Assembly (NCBI RefSeq): GCF_003555545.1
Contig: NZ_CP032157.1
Location: forward strand, 748,546 to 812,545
Source: Paraflavitalea soli
GTDB lineage: Bacteria > Bacteroidota > Bacteroidia > Chitinophagales > Chitinophagaceae
Direction: 5' to 3'
DNA length: 64,000 nt
Each line of letters begins with the position of its first letter. Positions within the stretch are counted from its first letter, which is position 1. Under the pieces are notes generated by a model, which saw nothing but the letters and a program-made list of their open reading frames with translations, searched no databases and had not been told where the DNA came from. Both the position numbers and the translations under genes were made by a program. This document shows, in pieces, positions 55,221 through 64,000 of this stretch.

Positions 55221-58200
55221 CTATATATGCGACGGACTAAACTCTCCTTCATGCACTTCCTGTGCTACATAGTCTTCCGTCATCAGTTGCCCGATGTCCT
55301 GTTTCTTCTTACCCTTGTTGATCCTGTTGATGATCTTGTCGAAAATGGCATACATCACGGGTACGACTACCAGGGTAAGGAACAGCGAGCTGATCAAGCC
55401 CCCGATGATCACCCAGGCCAGTCCGTTTTTCCACTCAGCACCCGCTCCTTTGGCAAGGGCAATGGGCAGCATACCGATCACCATGGCAATGGTGGTCATG
55501 AGAATGGGACGTAAACGGGCATGGTTGGCATCGATCACGGCCTGGTAAGTACTGGCACCTTCGGCCTTCCGCTGGTTGGTAAAGTCCACCAGGATAATCG
55601 CATTCTTGGCCACCAGACCAATGAGCATGATCATACCCAGGATGGTAAACAGGTTTAAGGAGTTATTGGTAAGCGCCAGCGCAAGGAAGGCGCCGATGAT
55701 GGCCAACGGAATAGAGAACAGTACCACAAAAGGATACACGAAACTATTATACAGCGCCACCATGATGAGGTATACCAATACAATGGCTGCCAGCAGGGCG
55801 ATACCCATGGAACCAAAACCTTCACTCTGGTTTTCCATGTCACCACTCCACACATAACCTACGCCTACCGGGCGCGGCAGTTTGTCGAACATGGCCTGCC
55901 ATTCAGCCGCTACCGTACCCGAAGGACGGCCTACGCTTTGCGCCTGGATGGTAACGGAGGTGCTTTTGTCGCGGCGTTCCAGCTGGCTGGGACCTGAACC
56001 TTCTTTTACGGAAGCAAATTGTGATAACCTTACCTGCTGTCCCTGGTCGTTGATGAACAGGAGATTGCTTACATCCGTAATATTCTGCCGGTTGAACTTC
56101 TCATACCGGATATTGATATCGTATTCATATTCACCCTGACGGAACTTGCCATCTGTATTGCCGCTGAAGGCCGTTTGCATGGTGCTGCCCACATTGCTGA
56201 GCGACAAGCCCAGTGCCGCCATCTTATCACGGTCTACCTGTACACTGATCTCGGGATTGCCGGCTTCTACCGACAAACGCATTTCCGTAGCGCCAGGTAC
56301 TTTCTTCAGCTCGGCCATGGCGGCATTGGCAAAGCGCATCACACTGTCCAGTTGAGGTCCGGTGACTACCAGGGCCAGGGGCGCCTGTTCGGCGGTACCC
56401 AGGATACTTACGGGTACGGTTTTCACCTTGGCGCCGATGAGTACTTTTTCCAGTTCACGTTTGGTCTTTACCGCATATATATTGGCTTCATCTTCCCGCT
56501 CGGTCTTGGGCACCAGTTGTACATCGATCTCTGCTTTGTAGGCGGTAGACTGGGATGCACCCATTCCATCACTGCTCTGTCCGATGGTGGTGATCAGCTT
56601 GGTCACTTCTTTTTTGGTCTTCAGCAAATCCTCCGCGCGGCGGGTCATCGCATTCGTTTGCTCGATGGAAGCATCCTTGGGCATTTCGATCTGCACCAGG
56701 AATTCGCCCCGGTCGGTCTTGGCAAAGAACTCTACTCCAATGAATCCGGCGCCTACCAGGTAGAAGGAGCCAAAGAACAGGAGGAGCATCACGCCCAGGG
56801 TAGTTTTCTTATGGCCCAGGCACCATTTAAGGATATTAGTGATCCAGTTGGTAAAACGATGCAATCCTTTTTCAAAACCCACAATGATCTTACCAAAGAA
56901 TGTTTTGCCGGTGATCACTTCCAGTTTTCCAAAACGGCTCGACAACCAGGGTACGATGGTAAAGGAAGAAAGGAGGGACAACAGGGTAGCTATCGATACG
57001 GTTACGCAAAACTGCTTCAGGATATCGGCAGCCAACCCTGTGCTCAATGCAATGGGGATGAACACCACTACGATCACCAGGGTAATAGAGGTAACGGTAA
57101 ACCCGATCTCTTTGGTGGCATCGAAAGCTGCCCGTACGCGGTTCTTGCCCATTTCCATGTGGCGGTAAATATTTTCCAGTACCACAATGGCATCATCCAC
57201 CAGGATACCTACTACCAGGGAAAGCGCCAGTAAAGACATCAGGTTGAGTGAATAACCTAATAAAGACATTCCAATAAAGGTGGCGATCAATGATGCCGGA
57301 ATGGCTACCATCACGATGAGGGCGTTGCGAATACTGTGCAGGAAGAACAACATCACAAAGGCTACGAGGATCACCGCCAGTATAAGATCATGGATCACGG
57401 CGTCGGCTGACTGAAGGGTATAGACAGAACTGTCGTTGGCTATATCGATCTTCAGCCCGGCGCTGGCATAATCCTTTTGTAATTTCTGGATGCTGGCGGT
57501 GATCTGTTCACTCACGGCTACTGCGTTGGCATCGGATTGTTTGATCACCTGCAGGGCGATGGATGCCTGCTGGTTTACGCGCGCCAGTTTCTCCACATCT
57601 TTTTGTACATCCTGTACATCAGCCACATCTTTCAGGCGCACCTGCACGCCATTCTTGTTCAGCACTACCAGGTTGCGCAGCTCCTCCACATTCTTATACT
57701 TGCCGGCCAGGCGGATCAGGATATCCTGTTCCCTTGTTTGCACACTACCCGTGGGGAAGTCGAGGTTGGAAGCCAGGATCGACTGTTGTACCTGCATCAG
57801 TGAAAGGCCAAAGCCTTGCAGCCGGGTAGCGTCGATGTTTACCTGGATCTCTCTTTCCTGCCCGCCAATAAGGTTTACCTGGGCTACGCCCTGCACGCGG
57901 GATAATACGGGTGCGATGCGTTTGTCCATCAGGTCGAAAAAGGCGGCTTCTTCCAGTTTGCCCGTGGCTGATAAGGTCATGATGGGCAAATCATCCAACG
58001 AGAATTTATTGAGCGAAGGAGGGTCTACATCATCCGGAAGGTCTTTCAGGATCGCGTTCACCTTCCGTTGCGCATCATTGAGCGCATAGTCCACATCGGC
58101 GCCACTGTTGAGGGTAATGGTGATGATGGATAGGCTCTCAAATGATTTGGTCTCTAATTTTTTGATGTTCTCCATGGACGATACGGCATCTTCTATTTTC

Positions 58201-58394
58201 TTGGACACCGTATTCTCTACTTCACTGGGGGATGCGCCGGGATACACCGTGGTAATGGATACTACGGATGGTGAGAACTTGGGCAGCAGCTCATAGTTCA
58301 GTGATCTATAACTTAACAATCCGCCCAGGATCAATACGGTGAACAGTACGATCACCAGGGTAGGACGTTTGATTGATATTTCTGCAATTTTCAT
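55221..58394 (-). CDS. RND efflux pump, inner membrane permease (HAE1/AcrB-like)
   Basis: 1057 residues with the RND layout of 12 membrane helices, two large periplasmic domains and the proton-relay acidic pair in helix 4 (LVVGILVDDAIVVLENIYRH). Start MKIAEISIKRPTLVIVLFTV and the repeat structure (second half from about 530) are typical. Proton-driven export of drugs or small molecules, last gene of a TetR-TolC-adaptor-pump set on this strand. Substrates cannot be predicted. The spacer to the adaptor gene has an AGCTCGCAGC-type word array. Confidence 0.97.
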   Translation of the reverse strand: MKIAEISIKRPTLVIVLFTVLILGGLLSYRSLNYELLPKFSPSVVSITTVYPGASPSEVENTVSKKIEDAVSSMENIKKLETKSFESLSIITITLNSGADVDYALNDAQRKVNAILKDLPDDVDPPSLNKFSLDDLPIMTLSATGKLEEAAFFDLMDKRIAPVLSRVQGVAQVNLIGGQEREIQVNIDATRLQGFGLSLMQVQQSILASNLDFPTGSVQTREQDILIRLAGKYKNVEELRNLVVLNKNGVQVRLKDVADVQDVQKDVEKLARVNQQASIALQVIKQSDANAVAVSEQITASIQKLQKDYASAGLKIDIANDSSVYTLQSADAVIHDLILAVILVAFVMLFFLHSIRNALIVMVAIPASLIATFIGMSLLGYSLNLMSLLALSLVVGILVDDAIVVLENIYRHMEMGKNRVRAAFDATKEIGFTVTSITLVIVVVFIPIALSTGLAADILKQFCVTVSIATLLSLLSSFTIVPWLSSRFGKLEVITGKTFFGKIIVGFEKGLHRFTNWITNILKWCLGHKKTTLGVMLLLFFGSFYLVGAGFIGVEFFAKTDRGEFLVQIEMPKDASIEQTNAMTRRAEDLLKTKKEVTKLITTIGQSSDGMGASQSTAYKAEIDVQLVPKTEREDEANIYAVKTKRELEKVLIGAKVKTVPVSILGTAEQAPLALVVTGPQLDSVMRFANAAMAELKKVPGATEMRLSVEAGNPEISVQVDRDKMAALGLSLSNVGSTMQTAFSGNTDGKFRQGEYEYDINIRYEKFNRQNITDVSNLLFINDQGQQVRLSQFASVKEGSGPSQLERRDKSTSVTIQAQSVGRPSGTVAAEWQAMFDKLPRPVGVGYVWSGDMENQSEGFGSMGIALLAAIVLVYLIMVALYNSFVYPFVVLFSIPLAIIGAFLALALTNNSLNLFTILGMIMLIGLVAKNAIILVDFTNQRKAEGASTYQAVIDANHARLRPILMTTIAMVIGMLPIALAKGAGAEWKNGLAWVIIGGLISSLFLTLVVVPVMYAIFDKIINRINKGKKKQDIGQLMTEDYVAQEVHEGEFSPSHI

Positions 58395-58465
58395 GAATCA
58401 ATTTTTAATTGTCTGACGGGGCTAAGGCTCAGTGGCTGGTCCCCCTCTTTTCCTTTACCTGTTTT

Positions 58466-58503
58466 CGCTTCTTGCTCGCAGCTCGTGGCTCGAAGCTCGC
58501 AGC
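58466..58503. repeat. AGCTCGCAGC-word array in the efflux operon
   Basis: TTGCTCGCAGCTCGTGGCTC and CGAAGCTCGCAGCTT make four copies of the AGCTCGNNGC word in 36 nt, immediately before the adaptor gene stop. Same word family as at 21921-22016. Confidence 0.55.
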
Positions 58504-59580
58504 TTACTTCACTACGGAGATCGCCGAACCTTCATCCAGGTTGATCTGTCCGCTGGTGATCACTGTTTCTCCTTCCTGCAAGCCTTGTAATACTTCTACT
58601 TTATCGCCCATTACGCGGCCGGCAATTACTTTGCGCAGGGCTGCGGTGCTGTCGCTTTTCACTACAAATACCTGGTTGCTGCTCACGCTGCCAATGAAAG
58701 CAGAGCGGGGTATCAGCACGGCAGGGGCCTGGGAAGGGAAATTGAAGATGGCGGTTCCATACATGCCGGCTTTTACCTGGCTGCCGGGATTGGCGGCTAA
58801 AGAAATTTCAAGGGGGAAGCTGAGGCTATTGTCTGCTTTGGCAGCAATAAAGCTCACGGTACCGGTATAATCCTTATCGGGGAATACGCTTACCTTGATC
58901 TTTACTTTATCTCCCACCTTCAGGTTGGCTACCTGTGATTCATTGACGGTCACCTGCAGTTTGAGCCGGGAGATGTCCACCAGTTCAAACAATTTGGTGC
59001 CGGGTGCTACTACGGCGCCTGGTTCTATGTAACGTTTGTTCACCACGCCATTGATGGAAGCGCGGATATAGGCATCACCTACTTTTATTTTTGCTTGTGC
59101 CACGCGGGCGTCTGCATTGCTGAGCGCCAGGTTGGCCTGGTCCAGCTGTTGTTGGGTAACACCGCCTGTTTTAAAAGCATTCTCGTAACGCTCTTTGTCT
59201 TTGAGGGCATTCCGGTAATTGGCCTGCGCACTTTCCAGGTCTACATTCAGCTGATCGGTCTTGATCACTGCCAGTGTTTGTCCTTTGGTCACTACACTAC
59301 CTTCATCTACGAGTACCTGGATCACGCGGCCGGAATTCTCTGCAGAAAAATCCATTTGCTGACCGGGCATGAAATTACCGTTCACGCCAAAGTCGAGGTC
59401 CAGGGATTGTTTCTGTACGGTGCTTACACGTACGGCCACATTGCCATTGCCCTGTGCCACGACGGCTGTTTTCTCTGCGTTTTTCTTTTTATTGTTGGTG
59501 AGTACCCATCCTATCAGGGCGATAGATGCTATGAGGATCACTACTGTGAGCAGGGTACGTACGATTGATCTCTTTTTCAT
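58504..59580 (-). CDS. RND efflux periplasmic adaptor (membrane fusion protein)
   Basis: 358 residues. A signal-anchor helix (about 11-28, LLTVVILIASIALIGWVL), a beta-barrel/lipoyl hybrid part (SAENSGRVIQVLVDEGSVVT), a short alpha-hairpin (VDLESAQANYRNALKDKERY, QAKIKVGDAYIRASINGVVN) and the barrel and membrane-proximal domains at the C-terminus (SGQINLDEGSAISVV). Bridges the pump and TolC. It starts 10 bp after the TolC-type gene stop, on the same strand, so these two are clearly co-transcribed. Confidence 0.96.
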   Translation of the reverse strand: MKKRSIVRTLLTVVILIASIALIGWVLTNNKKKNAEKTAVVAQGNGNVAVRVSTVQKQSLDLDFGVNGNFMPGQQMDFSAENSGRVIQVLVDEGSVVTKGQTLAVIKTDQLNVDLESAQANYRNALKDKERYENAFKTGGVTQQQLDQANLALSNADARVAQAKIKVGDAYIRASINGVVNKRYIEPGAVVAPGTKLFELVDISRLKLQVTVNESQVANLKVGDKVKIKVSVFPDKDYTGTVSFIAAKADNSLSFPLEISLAANPGSQVKAGMYGTAIFNFPSQAPAVLIPRSAFIGSVSSNQVFVVKSDSTAALRKVIAGRVMGDKVEVLQGLQEGETVITSGQINLDEGSAISVVK

Positions 59581-59590
59581 CCTGGTTGAA

Positions 59591-61000
59591 TTACTGGTTT
59601 AATAATGATTTTAAGTTGCCTTGTGCTTTGATGAGTTGTATTTCTGCTACCCGGTAATCCAGCAGGGCGGCAGAATGGTTGTTCTGTGCTTCTGTGAGGG
59701 AATTTTCTGCGTCGAGCAGGTCCGTCAGGGTAGCCAGTCCATTGTTGTAATTGTTCTGGGTGTTGAAGAATACCTTCTGCGCCAGTTGCACATTCTCCCG
59801 CTGGTTGTTGAGTATGATGATGCTGTTGTTGATCTGTGTTTTGGCATTTTCATACATAAGGTTCAGCGACAGGGAGGTGCTGGCAATATCTTCCTGCAGT
59901 TTGCGGATGCTTACATCGGCCTGGCGTACGCGGGAACGGGTGGCAAAGCCATTAAAGATGGGCACCTTCAGGCTCAGTCCTACCGATGCATAATCAAACC
60001 AGTTGACGCCTGCACTGCCTTTCTGGAACCAGGGTACTTTATTGCCCAGGCCCTGGTAAGCATAGTTGCCATTGAGCGACAGGGTGGGGTAGTTCTCTGC
60101 TTTGTAAGCATCTTTCTGGTATTTGAGCAGGGTTTCCTGCTGTTTCAGCAACCTGAATTCTGTGCGGGTGCTTACGTTGAGGGAATCACCGGCGGGCGCT
60201 GTTTGTGGGTGGATGGCGGTAAACTCTACGGCCGGCAAGGTGATGGGTGTTTGAATAGCCATGCCCATGGCATACTTCAACTGGTTTTCGAGTTGCGTGA
60301 CCCCGTTCAGCAATTGTTGCCGCTGGGTTTGCAGGTTGGAAATGTTTACCGCAATACGGTCCACATCGATCTGCTTGGCCAGTCCATTCTCAAACTGTCC
60401 TTTTATAATGGTCTGTACTTTACTGGTGTTGAGGAGTGTGGTATCCAGTACGCCGATCTTCTGGCGTTGTACCAATACCTGGTAGTAAGTAGTGGCTACC
60501 TGCTCGATCAGCTGCTCGTCGGTGAGCTGTGCATTGATCTTGTAATATTCCTTAGTAGACTTAGCGGCTTTCAACCCGGTGAATACGCCCTGGTCAAACA
60601 GGTTCTGTGACAGCGATACCCCGGCGCTGGAGGCCCATTTTTGTCCGAAGGCTACCATCAGGGTTTTGCCGGGCTGGCCTGCCAGTTCTCCGGGCAGGGC
60701 GCTCAGCTGCAGGATAGGATTGTAGGTAAGGCCGGCATTGCCATTGATCTGTGGCAGGGCGCGGGCCTTCACTTCGTCGATCTGGTATTGTCCGTTCTCC
60801 ACATCGAGCCGTGCCTTGCGGGCAGTCTGGCTGGCCTGGAGTGCATAGTTCAATGCGTCTTTCAGTGTGAGGGCCTTTGCTTCCCCTGCGGCGGGTTGCT
60901 CTCCACCAGCCTGTGCCCTGGCGCTGTTACTGTACAGCCCTGTTAAGAGCAGCAGGCTTAGGGTGAGCCATTTCATTGTTTTGTTGTTTTTCACATCCAT
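59591..61000 (-). CDS. TolC family outer membrane efflux protein
   Basis: 469 residues. Signal peptide (about 1-30, ending ARAQ). Two structural repeats with long coiled helices, visible as LTLKDALNYALQASQTARKA near 43-62 and LLDAENSLTEAQNNHSAALL near the end. Forms the trimeric tunnel for the RND pump. First structural gene of the efflux set, located after a TetR gene and 98 bp that contain a TTGCCT-word array. Confidence 0.96.
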   Translation of the reverse strand: MDVKNNKTMKWLTLSLLLLTGLYSNSARAQAGGEQPAAGEAKALTLKDALNYALQASQTARKARLDVENGQYQIDEVKARALPQINGNAGLTYNPILQLSALPGELAGQPGKTLMVAFGQKWASSAGVSLSQNLFDQGVFTGLKAAKSTKEYYKINAQLTDEQLIEQVATTYYQVLVQRQKIGVLDTTLLNTSKVQTIIKGQFENGLAKQIDVDRIAVNISNLQTQRQQLLNGVTQLENQLKYAMGMAIQTPITLPAVEFTAIHPQTAPAGDSLNVSTRTEFRLLKQQETLLKYQKDAYKAENYPTLSLNGNYAYQGLGNKVPWFQKGSAGVNWFDYASVGLSLKVPIFNGFATRSRVRQADVSIRKLQEDIASTSLSLNLMYENAKTQINNSIIILNNQRENVQLAQKVFFNTQNNYNNGLATLTDLLDAENSLTEAQNNHSAALLDYRVAEIQLIKAQGNLKSLLNQ

Positions 61001-61057
61001 GATACATCTGTTTATTGCTGTTTGGTGTTTTGCTTGTTATTCTCAGGCTGGGAGCTT

Positions 61058-61100
61058 AAAGGCCTCGTTGCCTCAATGCCTCAGGTGCCTTGTTGCCTTT
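61058..61100. repeat. TTGCCT/GCCTC-word array between tetR and tolC-type gene
   Basis: GGCCTCGTTGCCTCAATGCC followed by TCAGGTGCCTTGTTGCCTTT; five GCCT words in 43 nt. Related to the array at 28144-28235. Confidence 0.55.
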
Positions 61101-61707
61101 ATGCTTCTGCATACTCTTTGGTATATTTTTCGATGAGCCGTATGCCTTTGGCAGTGGCGAGGCCATGCAGGTAGTGCAGGATCAATTGTTCGTTGATGGT
61201 GGCTTGTGGCCACAATTGTTGCTGGTTGATCTCTTGCCTGGTATTGATGCCTGTGATGGATACCTGGTAACCGGCAATCAGTTCGGGGATGATCTGGGCG
61301 CGGTACAATTGTTCTGATTGACCACGTTTGATATTGCTCAGCAATACCTGGAATAAGAATCCCTTTTTGAAATTGGTATATCGTTCAAAAGCGGTATGGT
61401 GGTATTTCTGCAGGTCGTGCAGCAGTGTTTCGTTCATGGCGCCGATCGTTTGTTTAACTGACTGCCAGATCAGGAATATTTCCTGGATGGCATTGGAAGC
61501 CGTCCGGATGGTGGTGGTACAATCTGCTTCCAATTGCTGGAGGGGAGTGGCATACACTGTTTCTACCAATTCATTTTTATCGATAAACCAGGTGTAGAGG
61601 GTCTTCTTGGAAATGCCCATGCTGCCGGCAATCTCATCCATCGTAATGCTTCGTACGCTGTATTGGGTGAACAGGGCTGCTGCCTTTTGGGTGATCTGCT
61701 CTCTCAT
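61099..61707 (-). CDS. TetR/AcrR family regulator of the efflux operon
   Basis: 202 residues. N-terminal helix-turn-helix at about 20-50 (RSITMDEIAGSMGISKKTLY, then TWFIDKNELV), all-helical ligand-binding part afterwards. Encoded first in the efflux set on the same strand, so it likely represses it and itself. The operator-like sequence at 61733-61752 lies 26 bp upstream. Its identity as a local drug-sensor is inferred from position. Confidence 0.93.
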   Translation of the reverse strand: MREQITQKAAALFTQYSVRSITMDEIAGSMGISKKTLYTWFIDKNELVETVYATPLQQLEADCTTTIRTASNAIQEIFLIWQSVKQTIGAMNETLLHDLQKYHHTAFERYTNFKKGFLFQVLLSNIKRGQSEQLYRAQIIPELIAGYQVSITGINTRQEINQQQLWPQATINEQLILHYLHGLATAKGIRLIEKYTKEYAEA

Positions 61708-61732
61708 TTTAACATAACTATTTAATATTATT

Positions 61733-61752
61733 GTTTAACAATTTTGTCAAAT
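61733..61752. promoter_or_regulatory. TetR-type operator candidate before the efflux tetR
   Basis: GTTTAACAATTTTGTCAAAT differs from the perfect inverted repeat at 62383-62402 at only two positions when both are read in the same orientation. It sits 26 bp before the efflux tetR start, within the spacer to the upstream tetR. Confidence 0.6.
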
Positions 61753-61772
61753 CAGGGGCCTAAAAAAGGCTG

Positions 61773-62378
61773 TTATTTAAACAGCATTTTTAAAATGAGT
61801 TCCTTCCTGGCCACCAGCATTTGTTTGTATTGCTTATCAGAATAGTTGAATATCTTCTTGAACAGGGGTTGTATCACTACGGGGTGCGACAACAGGGAGA
61901 TCAGGTTGATCAGGAACTGTACAGGCTCCATCTTTTCCACAGTGCCTTTTTTGATCTCTGCCTCTACATCCTTCAGGAAATTCTTTATCCGGTCGGTTTT
62001 CTTCAGATCGCTGATGATCTCATTCTGCTTTTCCACATCCTCATTGATCCTCGTTACCATATAAATATCCAGGTAAGGATAGGTAAATGCCTGCTCCGTA
62101 AAGATGTCAATGAAATGCTCGATCTTCTTTTTAAAAGAGGTCTCGTTGCTCATGGCCATGTCCAGGCGCTGGTCCATCGTGTCCCTGGCTTCTTTCAGGA
62201 TCTGGTCAAACAACAGGTCCCTCGACCGGAAATAATAATTTACCAGGGTCCGGTTTACACCGGCTGCATCGGCTATCTCCTGGGTAGTGGCATTGAACCT
62301 CCCTTCAGCGAAGAAAAGCCTGCGGGCCGCATCCTTGATCTGTTGTTCGGTTTGACTGTCTTTTACTGCCATTGACAA
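61773..62378 (-). CDS. TetR/AcrR family transcriptional regulator
   Basis: 201 residues. Helix-turn-helix at about 26-56 (FNATTQEIADAAGVNRTLVN, then YYFRSRDLLFD). A second Met (residue 3) is an alternative start. C-terminal part is helical and Lys-rich, of unknown ligand. A perfect 20-bp inverted repeat lies 5 bp upstream of its start, suggesting autoregulation. It is upstream of the efflux tetR on the same strand (65-bp gap), so a two-regulator control of efflux is plausible. Confidence 0.92.
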   Translation of the reverse strand: MSMAVKDSQTEQQIKDAARRLFFAEGRFNATTQEIADAAGVNRTLVNYYFRSRDLLFDQILKEARDTMDQRLDMAMSNETSFKKKIEHFIDIFTEQAFTYPYLDIYMVTRINEDVEKQNEIISDLKKTDRIKNFLKDVEAEIKKGTVEKMEPVQFLINLISLLSHPVVIQPLFKKIFNYSDKQYKQMLVARKELILKMLFK

Positions 62379-62382
62379 TATA

Positions 62383-62402
62383 GTTTGACAAAATTGTCAA
62401 AC
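62383..62402. promoter_or_regulatory. Perfect TetR-type operator candidate
   Basis: GTTTGACAA-AA-TTGTCAAAC is a perfect inverted repeat of 9-bp arms and a 2-bp centre, ending 5 bp upstream of the tetR start on the minus strand. Confidence 0.7.
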
Positions 62403-62624
62403 AAAGGTATTCACGGCGGTGGGATTTCCAAATTCGGGGATTGTTAAAATCTCGTGAAGGCGCGTGATTGGTCTTGTAACAGGTTCTTTTGCAAGGGATT
62501 GGGTAGCCGTAAAATCTTTTCCACAAGAGCGTGGAGGAAACTCCCTGAGGAAGAAGAGTTTCTGGTGTATTGCATAGGATAGACGTTTCGGGCAAGAGCA
62601 GGATGGTCAGTTGTATCAATGTTA

Positions 62625-64000
62625 TCATTGGGTAATGAATTTGGGATGAATGAGGTTTTCAATTGAATAGATCTCATCCCATTTGGCCTGTGTGATCAGC
62701 TTCTTTTCTTTCACAGCAATATCGTGTACCGACTTGCCTGTTTTCAAAGCTTCTTTGGCAATGGCCGCCGATTCCTCATAACCGATGATGGGGTTTAGTT
62801 GTGTTACAATACCGATGCTTTGCATCACCTGTTGTTTGGTATACGCTGCATTGGCGGTGATGCCGGCCACACATTTTTCCCGGAGGGTGTTACAGGCCTT
62901 GGTGATGTATTCGAGGGAGGTAAACAAGGCAAAGCCGATCACGGGCTCCATCACGTTCAATTGCAATTGTCCGGCTTCGGCCGCCATGGTTACGGTGAGA
63001 TCGGCGCCGATCACATAGAAGCAGGTTTGGTTCACGACTTCCGGAATAACGGGGTTTACTTTGCCCGGCATGATGGAAGAGCCTGGCTGCATGGGGGGCA
63101 GGTTGATCTCGCCGAGGCCGCAACGCGGGCCGCTGCTCAGCAGCCGGAGGTCATTACAGATCTTACTCAGTTTGATAGCACTCCTTTTGAGGGTACCGCT
63201 CAATTGTACAAAAGCGCCAGTATCGTACGTGGCTTCGATGAGGTCGGCGGCCAGCACTACCGGTATCTTGCTGATCTTTGCCAGGTGTTTTACACAAAGC
63301 TCCGCATATCCCGCAGGGGCATTCACGCCGGTGCCGATGGCGGTAGCGCCCATATTCACTTCGGTGATCAGCTTTTCGGCTTCGCGTATTCGAAGTACAT
63401 CTTCTCCCAGGGTGGTAGCAAAGGCATTGAATTCCTGCCCGAGGGTCATGGGTACGGCATCCTGTAGCTGGGTGCGTCCCATCTTGAGCACGTTGGAAAA
63501 TTCTTTTCCTTTTTTATAAAAGGCCTTTTGCAGTTGCTCCAGGGCATCGGCAAATTCGTCGATCTTCAGGTAGAGGGCAATGCGGAAAGCGGTGGGATAG
63601 GCATCGTTGGTACTTTGGGAAAGGTTGACATGGTTGTTGGGATGGAGGTGATCATAATCTCCTTTTTTATAACCCAGGTGTTCGAGGCCTACGTTGGCAA
63701 TTACCTCATTGGCATTCATGTTGGTGGAAGTGCCGGCGCCTCCCTGGATCATATCGCTGATGAACTGGTCAACAAATTCTCCCTTGATCAGTTTGTCGCA
63801 GGCAAATACAATTGCATCCGCTTTTTTAGCATCCAGCACGCCCAGCTCTTTATTGGCCAGGGCCGCTGCTTTTTTCACATAGCCAAAGGCTTTGATGAAT
63901 AATGGCTCATTGCTGATGGGAATGCCTGTAATGTCGAAATTCTCTTTGGCCCGCAAGGTTTGTACGCCATAATAACAATCATTGGGTAATTGCTTTTCTC
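62625..64000 (-). CDS. aspA: Aspartate ammonia-lyase, 5' end cut by window edge
   Basis: Converts L-aspartate to fumarate and ammonia. The reading frame is open to the window edge: KQLPNDCYYGVQTLRAKENF precedes the first internal start candidate, so the true start is beyond 64000. The remaining 458 residues include the substrate loop GSSIMPGKVNPVIPE, the family signature with Ser in the flexible loop, and HPNNHVNLSQSTNDAYPTAF and TSTNMNANEVIAN. TVMGRTQLQDAVP-like sequence (MGRTQLQDAVPMTLGQEF) follows the aspartase rather than fumarase pattern. Tetrameric cytosolic enzyme of the fumarase/aspartase superfamily. Confidence 0.93.
   Translation of the reverse strand, partial: EKQLPNDCYYGVQTLRAKENFDITGIPISNEPLFIKAFGYVKKAAALANKELGVLDAKKADAIVFACDKLIKGEFVDQFISDMIQGGAGTSTNMNANEVIANVGLEHLGYKKGDYDHLHPNNHVNLSQSTNDAYPTAFRIALYLKIDEFADALEQLQKAFYKKGKEFSNVLKMGRTQLQDAVPMTLGQEFNAFATTLGEDVLRIREAEKLITEVNMGATAIGTGVNAPAGYAELCVKHLAKISKIPVVLAADLIEATYDTGAFVQLSGTLKRSAIKLSKICNDLRLLSSGPRCGLGEINLPPMQPGSSIMPGKVNPVIPEVVNQTCFYVIGADLTVTMAAEAGQLQLNVMEPVIGFALFTSLEYITKACNTLREKCVAGITANAAYTKQQVMQSIGIVTQLNPIIGYEESAAIAKEALKTGKSVHDIAVKEKKLITQAKWDEIYSIENLIHPKFITQ

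Noticed and set aside
62533-62544. GGAG-GAAA-CTCC hairpin, reminiscent of the RNase P RNA motif GGAGGAAAGTCC
   Set aside because: The surrounding 246-bp spacer is too short and lacks other RNase P helices.

Overview
The window looks like a chromosomal segment of a Bacteroidota member, most likely family Chitinophagaceae. The pointers are FecI/FecR-type regulation of a SusC/SusD pair, many lipoproteins and secreted glycosidases, AraC proteins of the DUF6597 type, a 7-bp-type promoter (TTG-N19-TAAATTTG) typical of the phylum, few Shine-Dalgarno sequences, and GC content near 45-50% by eye. No rRNA, tRNA, CRISPR array, prophage or insertion sequence was seen. Both ends cut a gene: an ECF sigma factor on the left and aspartate ammonia-lyase on the right.

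Layout. 1-9301: ECF sigma factor, FecR anti-sigma factor, SusC with an N-terminal STN domain and SusD, which together form a complete cell-surface signalling and uptake unit, then two tandem TolB-like beta-propeller lipoproteins. 9375-14512 (minus strand): GH20 hexosaminidase, a PIN toxin/antitoxin pair and a CocE/S15 hydrolase. 14551-20197: SnoaL-like protein, N4-glucosaminyl-asparaginase, CutC, a DUF6624 protein, an AraC regulator, a lipoprotein with a TonB C-terminal domain and an unknown lipoprotein. 20387-23006: the glycolytic genes pyk and pfkA. 23179-32200: prolyl oligopeptidase, RmlD-like reductase, M15 peptidase, two paralogous small lipoproteins, a probable arginine-to-ornithine pair (arginine deiminase and a CtlX-type citrulline hydrolase), OsmC and a small secreted protein. 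32276-37671: a macroglobulin-like surface protein, a fatty acid desaturase and three small RRM RNA-binding proteins.

37822-48171 is a glycan-use locus: GH18 hydrolase, NahK-like sugar 1-kinase, GH2 beta-galactosidase, a DUF5077/DUF3472 protein, a CBM9-like protein, a LacI regulator and a GH109-type oxidoreductase. Near-identical CAACCGRTTG sites lie 87-97 bp before three of its start codons, which suggests a local LacI regulon acting on a galactose/N-acetylhexosamine glycan.

48264-64000: a 3-hydroxyisobutyrate dehydrogenase-like oxidoreductase, a RibD-type reductase beside an AraC regulator, DUF4919 and membrane proteins, a YegP-like protein, a decayed porin fragment, HdeD, an M43 metalloprotease, a complete RND efflux operon (TetR, TolC, adaptor, pump), a second TetR and aspA. 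The two TetR genes share a 20-bp inverted repeat.

The most unusual feature of the window is in its spacers. Many hold imperfect tandem words (TTAGC, AGCTCGCAGC, TTGCCT, AGTTAAC) or REP-like hairpins, several folded into long inverted repeats whose mismatches become G-U pairs on one strand.
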